NCBI GenBank assembly: GCA_045223915.1
Contig: JBGUZU010000015.1
Location: 1-64,000 of the forward strand
DNA length: 64,000 nucleotides
Source: Ruminimicrobiellum sp045223915
GTDB taxonomy: Bacteria > Elusimicrobiota > Endomicrobiia > Endomicrobiales > Endomicrobiaceae
Direction: 5' to 3'
The notes beneath the pieces were generated by a model. It was not told where the DNA came from, ran no database searches, and worked only from the letters and a program-made list of their open reading frames with translations. Positions within the stretch are counted from its first letter, which is position 1, and each line of letters opens with the position of its first letter. Shown in pieces: positions 7,722-15,830 of the stretch. A program made the position numbers and the translations under genes.

Positions 7722-9372
7722 ATGCTATCTTTATACAAGAGTGTCCACCTCTATGCAGGTTGACGGGTACAGCTTGGATGCCCAGCGTGACAAACTGCGG
7801 AAGTATGCGGCATACGAAGATATGGTTATTGCGGGGGAGTATTCTGACGAGGGCTTTTCCGGAAAGAACATCCAAGGACGGCAGGATTTTCAACGGATGC
7901 TGAATGACATTCAGGACTGCAAAGACGGCGTTTCCTATGTGCTGGTCTTTAAGCTTTCCCGATTTGGCAGAAATGCAGCGGATGTTCTGAACTCTTTGCA
8001 GCTCATGCAGGATTTCGGTGTCAATCTGATCTGCGTGGAGGATGGCATTGACAGCTCTAAGGACGCCGGAAAACTGATGATTTCCGTGCTGTCTGCGGTG
8101 GCAGAAATCGAGCGAGAGAATATCCGCACCCAAACAATGGCAGGACGGGAGCAAAAGGCTCGTGAGGGCAAGTGGAACGGCGGATTTGCCCCTTATGGAT
8201 ATAGTCTGGAAAACGGCGATCTTGTTATTGCCGAGGATGAAGTGGAAGTAATCCGTGTTATTTATGACCGTTATATTCACACCAACGAGGGGGTTGCTGG
8301 AGTTGCAAAATACCTGAATCGCAATGGCTTTGTCAAGAAGCTGCGGCAGAACAATACCATTCCCGGATTTTCAAGGAGCTTCGTGCAGGACGTACTGGAC
8401 AATCCTGTTTACATGGGTAAGATAGCCTATGGCAGACGCAGGACGGAAAAGAAGCAAGGTACAAGAAACGAGATGCACGTGGTTGAGCAGTCAGAGTTCC
8501 CTATTTATGATGGGCAACACGAAGCAATCGTTTCGGAAGAAGATTGGTATTTGGCACAGGAAAAGCGCAAGATCAATTCCTTTAAGCGGGAAAAGGTCAA
8601 TAATCCAGATCACGCACATATCCTGTCCGGTATTCTGAAATGTCCATGCTGCGGAAAGAGTATGTATGGCAATATCGCCAAGGCTCACAGCAAGGACAAG
8701 AAAACAAGATATTATTACTACTGTAAAAACACAGTAACACCAACCGGGCATGAGTGCAGCTTCCGACTGAATATCGAGCAGACGGAAATCAATAAGTTTG
8801 TGGCAAAGATTATATCCGCTATGGTCAACAATCCTCGGTTTGTAGAAGCGATTCAGGCGAAAATCGGCTCGGCAGTTGATACAGAGGATATGGAAAAGCA
8901 GATCGCCGTTCTGCAAGGTCAGTTAAAGCAAGCCTTTGGAACAAAAAGCCGCTTGGAGCGTCAGATGGACACCTTGGACATCAACGATGCCCACTATGAC
9001 AGAAAGATTTTGGACTTGCAGCGCCGCTATGATGAGCAGTATGATACCATAGAGGATATCGAAGTTCAGATTGGGGAATTGCAAAGCCAAATCCGCAGCA
9101 TTCAGCAGGAGAAAATCTCCGGCGACAATATCTATCGGCTCTTACTGGCATTTGATGAAGTCTACCATTCCGCAACGGAAGCGGAACAGAAAGAGTTTAT
9201 GAAAGCCTTTATCGAGCGAATTGAAATGTTCCCGGAGAAAAGGAAAGACGGAAGCTGGATAAAGAAGATCGTATTCAATTTCCCTGTGCCTGTTGATGGC
9301 GAGGAAGTGAAAGAACTTCCCTTGGAAACTGAAACAACTGTCGAAACAGTTGTTTTATTGGAGAAAATATAA
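7684..9372 (+). CDS. Large serine recombinase (TndX/TnpX type) of the element
   Basis: 562 residues with ATG at 7684; the true start could be slightly later, since GGGAGGTGG lies inside codons 2-4. The N-terminal resolvase domain has YTRVSTSMQ with catalytic Ser21 and later GKLMISVLSAVAEIERENI. The Recombinase domain includes GGFAPYGYSLENGDL. A zinc ribbon CPCCGKSMYG...GHEC lies near residues 320-360, and a coiled coil follows (about 400-480). This enzyme excises and integrates the element through att sites at its ends. The C-terminus (VETVVLL) is typical, and the stop codon at 9370-9372 directly abuts the ATG of the next, AT-rich gene, marking the element end. Confidence 0.9.
   Translation: MREVAILKKKQTKCYLYTRVSTSMQVDGYSLDAQRDKLRKYAAYEDMVIAGEYSDEGFSGKNIQGRQDFQRMLNDIQDCKDGVSYVLVFKLSRFGRNAADVLNSLQLMQDFGVNLICVEDGIDSSKDAGKLMISVLSAVAEIERENIRTQTMAGREQKAREGKWNGGFAPYGYSLENGDLVIAEDEVEVIRVIYDRYIHTNEGVAGVAKYLNRNGFVKKLRQNNTIPGFSRSFVQDVLDNPVYMGKIAYGRRRTEKKQGTRNEMHVVEQSEFPIYDGQHEAIVSEEDWYLAQEKRKINSFKREKVNNPDHAHILSGILKCPCCGKSMYGNIAKAHSKDKKTRYYYYCKNTVTPTGHECSFRLNIEQTEINKFVAKIISAMVNNPRFVEAIQAKIGSAVDTEDMEKQIAVLQGQLKQAFGTKSRLERQMDTLDINDAHYDRKILDLQRRYDEQYDTIEDIEVQIGELQSQIRSIQQEKISGDNIYRLLLAFDEVYHSATEAEQKEFMKAFIERIEMFPEKRKDGSWIKKIVFNFPVPVDGEEVKELPLETETTVETVVLLEKI
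9332..9355. repeat. 10-bp palindrome at recombinase 3' end (element terminus/att candidate)
   Basis: AAACAACTGT (9332-9341), loop CGAA, ACAGTTGTTT (9346-9355): perfect arms within the last codons of the recombinase and about 17 bases before the next gene. It sits where base composition changes from element to chromosome, so it may be part of the attachment site, or a hairpin that ends recombinase transcription. Confidence 0.55.
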
Positions 9373-10185
9373 ATGGTTAATTATGGATTAAAAGATAAAG
9401 TAGCTATAATTACGGGAGCAAATAATCCGCAAGGAATCGGTGCAACAACTGCTTTTGCTTTTGCAAGGGAAGGAGCAAAGGTTGTGTTAGTATATAAGAA
9501 AATTTTCAGACAGTTTGATGAAAATAAAACAGATAAAAACGGAGCAGACAGATATTTTAAAGCAAATGCAGAAAATACAGATATTGTAGAAAACAAACTA
9601 CAAGAAATGAATGCAGATTATATTGTTTTGGAAAATGATATTACTAAAGAAGATGATGTAAAGAAAATATATTCAATTGTTATGGAAAAATACGGAAAAG
9701 CTGATGTTCTTGTTAACAATGCTGCAGACGGTGATATGGACGGCTTTGATACAATAGAAAAAATTACACAAAAAGTTATTGACGATACATTTGCGGTTAA
9801 TGTCCGTGGAAGCATTTTGATGACAAGAGAATTTATCAACCATCGTAACGATTATGGAAGAATCATAAATATTTCTACAGACTCATCTCAAATTTTTGCG
9901 GGACAAATTACTTACGGAGCAAGTAAAGCAACTTTGGAAGCACTTACCCGCAGCATTGCTCTTGAAGTGGCAAAGTACGGAATTACCGTTAATTGTGTTG
10001 CACCGGGCCCGACTCAAACCGGATGGATTGATGATGAGTTGAAAAAATCCGTTACTCCGATAATTCCGATGGGAAAACTGATTCAACCGGAAGATATTGC
10101 CGAAACTATTTTGTTTTTGGCAAGCAAACAAGCAAGAATGGTGACAGGACAAATAATAAAAGTTTCCGGCGGCCATGCACTTTAA
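9373..10185 (+). CDS. Short-chain dehydrogenase/reductase
   Basis: 270 residues, a normal SDR length. The NAD(P)-binding glycine motif is TGANNPQGIG near residue 15. NNAADG follows near 116, and the catalytic Ser plus Tyr-x3-Lys appear as ISTDSSQ and YGASK. The C-terminal VSGGHAL-type ending is usual for FabG-like enzymes. The substrate cannot be read from sequence; the TGANNPQGIG insert resembles SDRs annotated as putative 3-oxoacyl reductases. The ATG at 9373 follows the recombinase stop without a gap; GGAG at 9360-9363 is its ribosome site. This is the first gene with the AT-rich composition of the rest of the window. Confidence 0.85.
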   Translation: MVNYGLKDKVAIITGANNPQGIGATTAFAFAREGAKVVLVYKKIFRQFDENKTDKNGADRYFKANAENTDIVENKLQEMNADYIVLENDITKEDDVKKIYSIVMEKYGKADVLVNNAADGDMDGFDTIEKITQKVIDDTFAVNVRGSILMTREFINHRNDYGRIINISTDSSQIFAGQITYGASKATLEALTRSIALEVAKYGITVNCVAPGPTQTGWIDDELKKSVTPIIPMGKLIQPEDIAETILFLASKQARMVTGQIIKVSGGHAL

Positions 10186-10207
10186 ACATTATATATAGGA
10201 ACAACTA

Positions 10208-10540
10208 ATGAAAAATCTTATTGCATATTGCGGGTTGGATTGTGAAAAATGTGAAGCAAGGTTAGCAACAATAAATAACGATAATGAGTTAAGAAAAAAA
10301 GTTGCAACTGAATGGAGCAAACTGAACAATATTACCATTACTCCGGAAATGATTAACTGTGAAGGGTGCAGAATAAACGGAAAGAAAACAGTATTTTGCG
10401 ATAAACTTTGCCAAATAAGACAATGTGCCATGAATAAAAAGTATGAAACTTGCGGTGATTGTAACGAAATGAAAAGTTGTAAAAAAGTTGCAATGGTTAT
10501 CGGAAACAATGCTGATGCACTTAAAAATTTAGAAAAATAG
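10208..10540 (+). CDS. DUF3795 cysteine-rich protein
   Basis: 110 residues with the DUF3795 pattern: N-terminal IAYCGLDCEKCEARLAT, then CEGCRINGKK, CDKLCQIRQCA and CGDCNEMKSC. The many CxxC pairs make it likely to bind zinc or an iron-sulphur cluster. Members are common in anaerobes and are uncharacterised. It is followed directly by a GNAT gene, so it is part of the plus-strand accessory series. Confidence 0.8.
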   Translation: MKNLIAYCGLDCEKCEARLATINNDNELRKKVATEWSKLNNITITPEMINCEGCRINGKKTVFCDKLCQIRQCAMNKKYETCGDCNEMKSCKKVAMVIGNNADALKNLEK

Positions 10541-10555
10541 TTGTTGGAAAATATA

Positions 10556-11008
10556 ATGATAGAAACAGAAAATTTAAAAATCTATGCAGCTTCACAAAAC
10601 GAAATGGAAAAATTCATCGAGTTACAAACCAATGAAGTTTTAAAAGCTGCTTATACCGAAATGTTGAACGGATGCATTGAAAATTCGGAGCAGTGGGAAT
10701 GGTATGCAATTTGGATGATAGAACTTAAAGACGGAACCCATATAGGTGAAATGTGTTTTAAAGGTCTTGATTCCGACGGTGTTGTGGAAATAGGGTATGG
10801 TATTATGGAACAATATCAGGATCATGGCTATGCTACAGAAGCAGTAAAAGCAATTTCTGCTTGGGCATTTCAAGAGCCGAAAATTTCTTCCATAGAAGCA
10901 GAAATAGACAGCAAAAATATAGCTTCAAAGAAAGTTCTAGAAAAGTGCGGATTTGTTTTTACCGGAAAAAACGGGAAAGAAGGACCTCGTTACGAACTAA
11001 CAAGATAA
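10556..11008 (+). CDS. GNAT family N-acetyltransferase (RimJ/RimL-like)
   Basis: 150 residues from ATG 10556; TTG codons at 10541 and 10544 are in frame but TTGGA there reads better as the ribosome site. The acetyl-CoA-binding motif A is represented by GYGIMEQYQDHGYATEAVKA and the C-terminal part by NIASKKVLEKCGFVFTG, the usual GNAT beta-bulge and helix. The substrate is unknown: this subfamily (Acetyltransf_3) includes ribosomal-protein and small-molecule acetyltransferases. It starts 15 bases after the DUF3795 stop. Confidence 0.8.
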   Translation: MIETENLKIYAASQNEMEKFIELQTNEVLKAAYTEMLNGCIENSEQWEWYAIWMIELKDGTHIGEMCFKGLDSDGVVEIGYGIMEQYQDHGYATEAVKAISAWAFQEPKISSIEAEIDSKNIASKKVLEKCGFVFTGKNGKEGPRYELTR

Positions 11009-11028
11009 CAAGCTGATTGGGGAATAAA

Positions 11029-11343
11029 GTGGCTTCAAGTAAACAATATTTAGAATTTATTTTAGAACAACTTTCCAATTTAAAAGACATATCATATCGT
11101 GCAATGATGGGCGAATATATAATTTATTATCAAGGAAAAATTGTCGGCGGAATTTATGACGACAGGTTTCTTGTAAAACCTACAAAATCGGCTATAACAA
11201 TGATGCCGAATGCAACTATGGAATTACCTTATAAAGGTGCTAAAGAAATGTTGCTTGTTGATGAAGTAGATAATAAAGAGTTTCTGAAAGAATTGTTTAA
11301 TGCAATGTATAATGAATTACCTGCACCAAAGAGGAAAAAATGA
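11029..11343 (+). CDS. TfoX N-terminal domain protein
   Basis: 104 residues from GTG 11029, with TTGGGGA placed as ribosome site; a TTG at 11017 is the in-frame alternative. The sequence matches the TfoX_N domain (SYRAMMGEYIIYYQGKIVGG, then DRFLVKPT and the AKEMLLVDEV stretch). Stand-alone TfoX_N proteins are common and distinct from the full competence regulator Sxy/TfoX, whose C-terminal domain is missing here. Function unknown. Its stop overlaps the next gene's start by four bases. Confidence 0.75.
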   Translation: MASSKQYLEFILEQLSNLKDISYRAMMGEYIIYYQGKIVGGIYDDRFLVKPTKSAITMMPNATMELPYKGAKEMLLVDEVDNKEFLKELFNAMYNELPAPKRKK

Positions 11344-11960
11344 ACAACATAATAATTCGTTTAGAAAAGAAAGAAGAGTATAGAGAAGTAGAAAATCTTG
11401 TTAGAGAAAGTTTTTGGAATGTGTATCGTCCGGGCTGTTTGGAACATTATGTTCTTAATCAGTTAAGAAATGATAAAGATTTTGTTAAAGAACTTGATTT
11501 CGTTATGGAAAAAGACGGCAGGATAATAGGACAAAATATGTTTATGAAAGCTGTTATTAAAGCAGATACCGGAAAAGATATTCCCATTATGGCTATGGGA
11601 CCTATTTGTATCGCTAACGAACTAAAAAGAAAAGGTTACGGAAAGATGTTGCTTGATTATTCCATAGATAAAGCAAAAGAACTTGGTTGCGGTGCACTTT
11701 GTTTTGAAGGTAACATAGATTTTTACGGTAAAAGCGGATTTACTTTTGCAAGTAAATTTGGAATCAGGTATCATGATTTGCCCGAAGGTGCGGATGCTTC
11801 TTTCTTTTTATGTAAAGAGTTAATACCTGGTTATCTTACCGGTGTTACAGGTGAATATACACCGCCAAAAGGATATTTTGTTAATGAAAAAGAAGTTGAA
11901 GAATTCGATAAACAGTTTCCGCCTAAACAAAAATTAAAACTTCCCGGACAAATTTTTTAA
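11340..11960 (+). CDS. GNAT family N-acetyltransferase
   Basis: 206 residues. The acetyl-CoA motif is seen in MAMGPICIANELKRKGYGKM, followed by LGCGALCFEGNIDFYGKSGF, a pattern common to YhbS-like GNATs. A C-terminal extension after about residue 150 (TPPKGYFVNEKEVEEFDK) is usual for this subgroup. The start ATG overlaps the TfoX_N stop (ATGA), so translation is coupled. The substrate cannot be deduced. Confidence 0.8.
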   Translation: MNNIIIRLEKKEEYREVENLVRESFWNVYRPGCLEHYVLNQLRNDKDFVKELDFVMEKDGRIIGQNMFMKAVIKADTGKDIPIMAMGPICIANELKRKGYGKMLLDYSIDKAKELGCGALCFEGNIDFYGKSGFTFASKFGIRYHDLPEGADASFFLCKELIPGYLTGVTGEYTPPKGYFVNEKEVEEFDKQFPPKQKLKLPGQIF

Positions 11961-11969
11961 GGGTTATAT

Positions 11970-12800
11970 ATGAAAACACAAGAAGAGAGATTAAATTATT
12001 TAATAGAAAATTTTAAAGAAGAATCTTTGGAATACAGAAATTTAGAAACACCCGCAGGTATTGAAGATAAAAAAGTGTTATTGCGCTCTTTAATGAATGT
12101 AAGGCAACCCAAAGAAACTTCCGGTGAAATATTAAAAGTTCAAGATGAATATCTTACCGAACGAAACAAAGAAAAAGGTATAGTGAATTTAAAAGATATT
12201 AAAACGATAAAGGAAACTATTAACAGTAAACATCCGTATTCACAAAAAATTTCAGTTTGGCAGGGAGATATAACAAAATTATCTTGTGATGCAATAGTAA
12301 ATGCGGCAAACTCGCAAATGCTCGGTTGTTTTGTACCTATGCATACTTGTATAGATAATTGTATTCACACTTTTGCAGGTGTTCAATTAAGATATGAATG
12401 TAACAAGATAATGAACGAATTCAGGGAAAAATACGGTAGTGATTACGAACAACCGACATCCGTTCCGATAATTACCGACGGATACAATCTTCCCGCAAAA
12501 AAAGTTATACATGTTGCGGGACCTATTGTTACAGGAACACTGACAAAATCTCTTGAACAAGACTTAAAAAAGTGTTATAAAAATATTTTAGACTTATGCT
12601 TGGAAAATAATTTAAGGTCTGTGGCTTTTTGTTGTATATCTACCGGAGTATTTCGTTTTCCAAACGAAAGGGCTGCAGAAATTGCCGTTGAAACAGTTAC
12701 AAATTGGCTAAAACAAAATGGAAACAAAATAGACAGAGTAGTATTTAATGTCTTTAAACAAGAGGACAAATTTTGTTATGAGCACTTCTTACAACAATAA
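11970..12800 (+). CDS. Zinc-dependent protein-ADP-ribose hydrolase (Zn-macrodomain)
   Basis: 276 residues. After a helical N-terminal region (1-85) comes a macrodomain with WQGDITKLSCDAIVNAANSQ. The signature of the zinc-macro class follows: GCFVPMHTCIDNCIHTFAG, in which Cys and His residues hold a catalytic zinc. Further on are CCISTGVFRFPNERAAEIAV, the phosphate-binding loop and a closing Phe-rich helix. In Staphylococcus and Streptococcus, Zn-macrodomains remove ADP-ribose placed by SirTM sirtuins. A SirTM gene overlaps its 3' end here, supporting that partnership. The GcvH-like target and lipoate ligase of the classical operon are not next to it. Confidence 0.85.
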   Translation: MKTQEERLNYLIENFKEESLEYRNLETPAGIEDKKVLLRSLMNVRQPKETSGEILKVQDEYLTERNKEKGIVNLKDIKTIKETINSKHPYSQKISVWQGDITKLSCDAIVNAANSQMLGCFVPMHTCIDNCIHTFAGVQLRYECNKIMNEFREKYGSDYEQPTSVPIITDGYNLPAKKVIHVAGPIVTGTLTKSLEQDLKKCYKNILDLCLENNLRSVAFCCISTGVFRFPNERAAEIAVETVTNWLKQNGNKIDRVVFNVFKQEDKFCYEHFLQQ

Positions 12801-13767
12801 AACAAACAATGGTTATCTATATTCAATACAGAAGGGAATAGAATCCGATTTCTTCGGACAAGTATCTTCTTTGGGAAAAGATTTATCAAGAAAAGAAAAA
12901 ATAAAATTTTTAAAAGAAGAACTTTCTTCGGCAGATGCAATTTTGATAGGTGCGGGAGCAGGTCTTTCAACTTCTGCAGGGTTCACTTATACAGGGGAAC
13001 GATTTACAAAATATTTTTTTGATTTTGCGCAAAAGTATGGAATTAAAGATATATATTCCGGAGGATTTCACCATTTTAAAGACAAAGAAACTTTTTGGGC
13101 TTGGTGGGCAAGACATATTTATTACAACAGATATATTGATCCCCCCAAACCTGTACATAAAGAACTTCTTGAATTTGTGAAGGATAAAAACTATTTTGTT
13201 ATTACGACAAATGTTGACCACTTATTTCAAAAGGCCGGTTTTGATAAAACCAAACTTTTTTATACTCAAGGTGATTACGGTTTATTCCAAAGTATTAACC
13301 CGGAAAACAAAAAAACTTATGATAACGAGCAAATAGTTATGAAAATGATGGCCGCACAAGGTTTTGTTAAAGATGATAACGGAGTATATCAAGTTCCGCA
13401 AGATAAAAATATTTCAATGCGAATACCTTCGGAACTTATACCGAAATGTCCGGATGATAACAGTGATGTTGTTATGAACCTGCGTATGGACGACACTTTT
13501 GTTGAAGATGAAGGATGGCGTAAAGCATCAAGAAATTATTATAACTTCCTTATGCAAAATCAAAACAATCATATTTTGTATTTGGAACTTGGTGTCGGAA
13601 TGTTTACACCGGTTATAATAAAAATGCCTTTTTGGCAAATGACATACGAAAACGAAAACGCAAGATATGTTTATATAAATGTAAAAGATTTATTCTCTCC
13701 CGAAGCAATAAAAGACAGAACCGTTTCTATTAACGGAGATATAGGGGAAGTTTTGAAAGAACTGTAA
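12778..13767 (+). CDS. SirTM-class sirtuin (protein ADP-ribosyltransferase)
   Basis: 329 residues from ATG 12778, chosen because AGAGGA lies upstream; it overlaps the macrodomain gene by 23 bases. NAD-binding motifs are GAGAGLSTSAGFTYTGERF and TTNVDHLFQKAGF. Where deacylase sirtuins have the catalytic His in FHG, this protein reads YTQGDYG, so Gln stands in for His, as described for SirTM enzymes, which act as ADP-ribosyltransferases rather than deacylases. Known SirTMs modify a lipoylated GcvH-like protein under oxidative stress. Coupled to its hydrolase, it forms a reversible modification pair. A normal CobB sirtuin is encoded 1.3 kb away on the other strand. Confidence 0.85.
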   Translation: MSTSYNNKTNNGYLYSIQKGIESDFFGQVSSLGKDLSRKEKIKFLKEELSSADAILIGAGAGLSTSAGFTYTGERFTKYFFDFAQKYGIKDIYSGGFHHFKDKETFWAWWARHIYYNRYIDPPKPVHKELLEFVKDKNYFVITTNVDHLFQKAGFDKTKLFYTQGDYGLFQSINPENKKTYDNEQIVMKMMAAQGFVKDDNGVYQVPQDKNISMRIPSELIPKCPDDNSDVVMNLRMDDTFVEDEGWRKASRNYYNFLMQNQNNHILYLELGVGMFTPVIIKMPFWQMTYENENARYVYINVKDLFSPEAIKDRTVSINGDIGEVLKEL

Positions 13768-13828
13768 CGGCGGAAGATTAGAAGAAAAAAGGAAGATTAA
13801 ATAATAACAAAAATTGCAAAGCAATTTT
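13768..13828. repeat. GAAGATTA-type repeat run and AT-rich hairpin
   Basis: After the SirTM stop there is a short run of GAAGATTAGAAG-type units (13772-13800), the same family seen at 52.7 and 54.8 kb. A hairpin AAAATTGC-AAA-GCAATTTT (13810-13828) follows and ends just before the AGGAG of the nitroreductase gene, so it may affect its translation or act as a weak terminator. Confidence 0.5.
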
Positions 13829-13840
13829 AGGAGTAAAGGT

Positions 13841-14371
13841 ATGAACGAAATAATTAAAGCAATGATGGAAAGAAGAAGTATAAGAAAATTTAAATCCGAT
13901 ATGGTTTCAAAAAAAGATATAGATGAAATAATAGAAGCGGGCCTTTATGCCGCTAACGGTATGGGTAGACAAGCCGTTATTACGGTTGCCGTTACAAATA
14001 AAGAATTAAGAGATAAAATTGCGGAAGATAATCGTAAAATCGGCGGTTGGGACAAGGGCTTTGATCCGTTTTACGGAGCGCCCGTAATATTAATAGTTCT
14101 TGCCGAAAAAGATTGGAGAAACAAAGTTTATGACGGAAGCCTGGTTATAGGAAACATGATGCTTGCGGCCCATTCGTTAGGTTTGGGAAGCATTTGGATA
14201 CACAGAGCAAAAGAAGAGTTTGAAACGGAAGAATATAAAAAATTGTTGAAAGATATCGGTGTTCAAGGTGAATGGGAAGGTATCGGTCATTGTGCAATAG
14301 GTTACATAGATGGAGACATACCTAAACCGGCACCCAGAAAAGAAAACAGAGTTTATTTTATAGAAGAATAG
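13841..14371 (+). CDS. Nitroreductase family FMN-dependent oxidoreductase
   Basis: 176 residues from ATG 13841 with AGGAG ahead. The N-terminal MMERRSIRKFKSDMVSKKDI is the hallmark FMN-binding opening of the family. AANGMGRQ follows, then GSLVIGNMMLAAHSLGLGSIWIHR and GHCAIGYIDGDIPKPAPRK near the C-terminus. These enzymes reduce nitro groups, quinones or flavins with NAD(P)H; the physiological substrate is unknown. It ends the plus-strand accessory series and is followed by a strong terminator. Confidence 0.85.
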   Translation: MNEIIKAMMERRSIRKFKSDMVSKKDIDEIIEAGLYAANGMGRQAVITVAVTNKELRDKIAEDNRKIGGWDKGFDPFYGAPVILIVLAEKDWRNKVYDGSLVIGNMMLAAHSLGLGSIWIHRAKEEFETEEYKKLLKDIGVQGEWEGIGHCAIGYIDGDIPKPAPRKENRVYFIEE

Positions 14372-14393
14372 ATAAACTATACGCTTTAAGCAT

Positions 14394-14430
14394 AAAAAAA
14401 GCAGGAAGCAAAAATACTTCCTGCTTTTTT
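14394..14430. terminator. Bidirectional Rho-independent terminator
   Basis: AAAAAAA-GCAGGAAG (14401-14408), loop, CTTCCTGC (14417-14424)-TTTTTT. It can serve both the nitroreductase on the plus strand and the barrel protein gene on the minus strand. Confidence 0.85.
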
Positions 14431-14443
14431 GTTTGGATTTGAA

Positions 14444-15034
14444 TTATAAATTGAATTTATATCCTACATTGATTCTAAAAGCTGTATATGAAAGATCTCT
14501 ATCTTTTATATTATCACCTTTTTCTGTTGCATAGTCGCAACCATATATAAATTCAAGAATGATATTCTTAAATTCTGCTCCAACGCCTGCACCCCAATAA
14601 AGTCCTCCTACTACTTCATAATCTATAACATGTCCGGAATAATCCCAACCTGCATATCCGAAACCTAATTGGAATAAAGGATATAAAAAGAAAGGATCAT
14701 CTTCAGCACCATTTACTAAGAATTTATATTTTACTGCCGCATACATGTTTGAAAAACCTATTTTATAATCTGAATTACTATCTATTTTATGGTTAAATCC
14801 AAACATAAGTCCGGCACCTAAAAATAAATTGTTATCCATATCGAAAAACAATTCTATGCCTGTACAAAATGCTGACTCGGATGATGAAGAAACATCTTTA
14901 CCGGCAACATCTGCTGTTACTTCCGGTGTAAACAAGTAACCGATTTTCGGTATCAATTCCATATTTGGTTTTTCTGCCAAAGCAGGTACTACTAATGCTA
15001 CTGTTAAAAACAATACTGCACCTAATTTTTTCAT
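14444..15034 (-). CDS. Outer-membrane beta-barrel protein (porin-like)
   Basis: 196 residues from ATG 15034, chosen for the AGGAGA ribosome site; the upstream in-frame ATG at 15103 would overlap the cobB end. Signal peptide KKLGAVLFLTVALVVPALA, cleaved near residue 20. The mature chain alternates hydrophobic and polar residues with many Gly, Tyr and Phe, and ends GYKFNL, typical of OMP_b-brl barrels of eight or so strands. Likely a small outer-membrane structural protein. The function is not identified. It lies 46 bases downstream of cobB on the same strand. Confidence 0.7.
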   Translation of the reverse strand: MKKLGAVLFLTVALVVPALAEKPNMELIPKIGYLFTPEVTADVAGKDVSSSSESAFCTGIELFFDMDNNLFLGAGLMFGFNHKIDSNSDYKIGFSNMYAAVKYKFLVNGAEDDPFFLYPLFQLGFGYAGWDYSGHVIDYEVVGGLYWGAGVGAEFKNIILEFIYGCDYATEKGDNIKDRDLSYTAFRINVGYKFNL

Positions 15035-15080
15035 TTTGCTCTCCTTTTTTTTGTTTTTACTATTACATGTATTACACTCA

Positions 15081-15812
15081 TTATAAAAATTTTTCAAGTT
15101 CACTGAAAAATTCCGTAGCTTTTGTTTGGAAATAGTAATCGGTTATTTGACCGGTAAAAGCCGATTCCAAAGTGTTAACTTCAATAATTTTAGCTCCGTA
15201 TTTTTGTGATGTAAAAGGTAAATAACATGCCGGCATAACCTGACCTGCCGTTCCGACAATAATAACCAAATCTGCTTTTGTTGCCATATTTGTTGCTTTA
15301 TCATAATTGTTTTTATTTATACCTTCACCGTAAAAAACAAAATCTGGTTTAAGTATTCCGTTACAAGACGGACATCTCGGAATATCTTTTGATATATCTG
15401 TCTCGGAAGTTTTATATCTTAAACCGCAATCTATGCAAGCCAGTGTATTGATTGTTCCGTGAAATTCTACAACATTTGTTGAACCTGCGGCTTGGTGGAG
15501 TCCGTCGATATTTTGAGTAATAATACCCTTTATAATATCTTTTTTTTCAAGGTCGCCTAAAACTTGATGTGCTTTGTTAGGTTGTGCCGTTCCCATGGAA
15601 TTAAAGAAAATTTTTCTCATTTCTTCCCATGATTTTTTAGGGTTGGAATAGAAGAAACTTAACTCTATAAATTTCGGATCATATTTGTTCCACAGACCGC
15701 CCGCACCGGTAAAAGGAGGTATACCGCTTTCTACGGATATTCCGGCACCCGTAAAACCGATAGCATATTTTGATTTTTTTATCAGGTCTGCAACTATTTC
15801 AATGTTATTCAT
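15081..15812 (-). CDS. cobB: NAD-dependent protein deacylase (Sir2/CobB)
   Basis: 243 residues, standard length. NAD motif GFTGAGISVESGIPPFTG near residues 19-36, TQNIDGLHQAAG, catalytic His in VEFHGTIN, and four zinc cysteines in CIDCG and CPSCNG. Also GTAGQVMPA and the closing EVNTLES loop. It is a canonical class III deacylase that removes acyl groups from lysines using NAD, with no signs of degeneration. It ends a minus-strand series thiL-tsaE-tsaB-cobB; GGGGTG lies upstream of the ATG. Confidence 0.9.
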   Translation of the reverse strand: MNNIEIVADLIKKSKYAIGFTGAGISVESGIPPFTGAGGLWNKYDPKFIELSFFYSNPKKSWEEMRKIFFNSMGTAQPNKAHQVLGDLEKKDIIKGIITQNIDGLHQAAGSTNVVEFHGTINTLACIDCGLRYKTSETDISKDIPRCPSCNGILKPDFVFYGEGINKNNYDKATNMATKADLVIIVGTAGQVMPACYLPFTSQKYGAKIIEVNTLESAFTGQITDYYFQTKATEFFSELEKFL

Positions 15813-15830
15813 AAAAATATTACACCCCTT

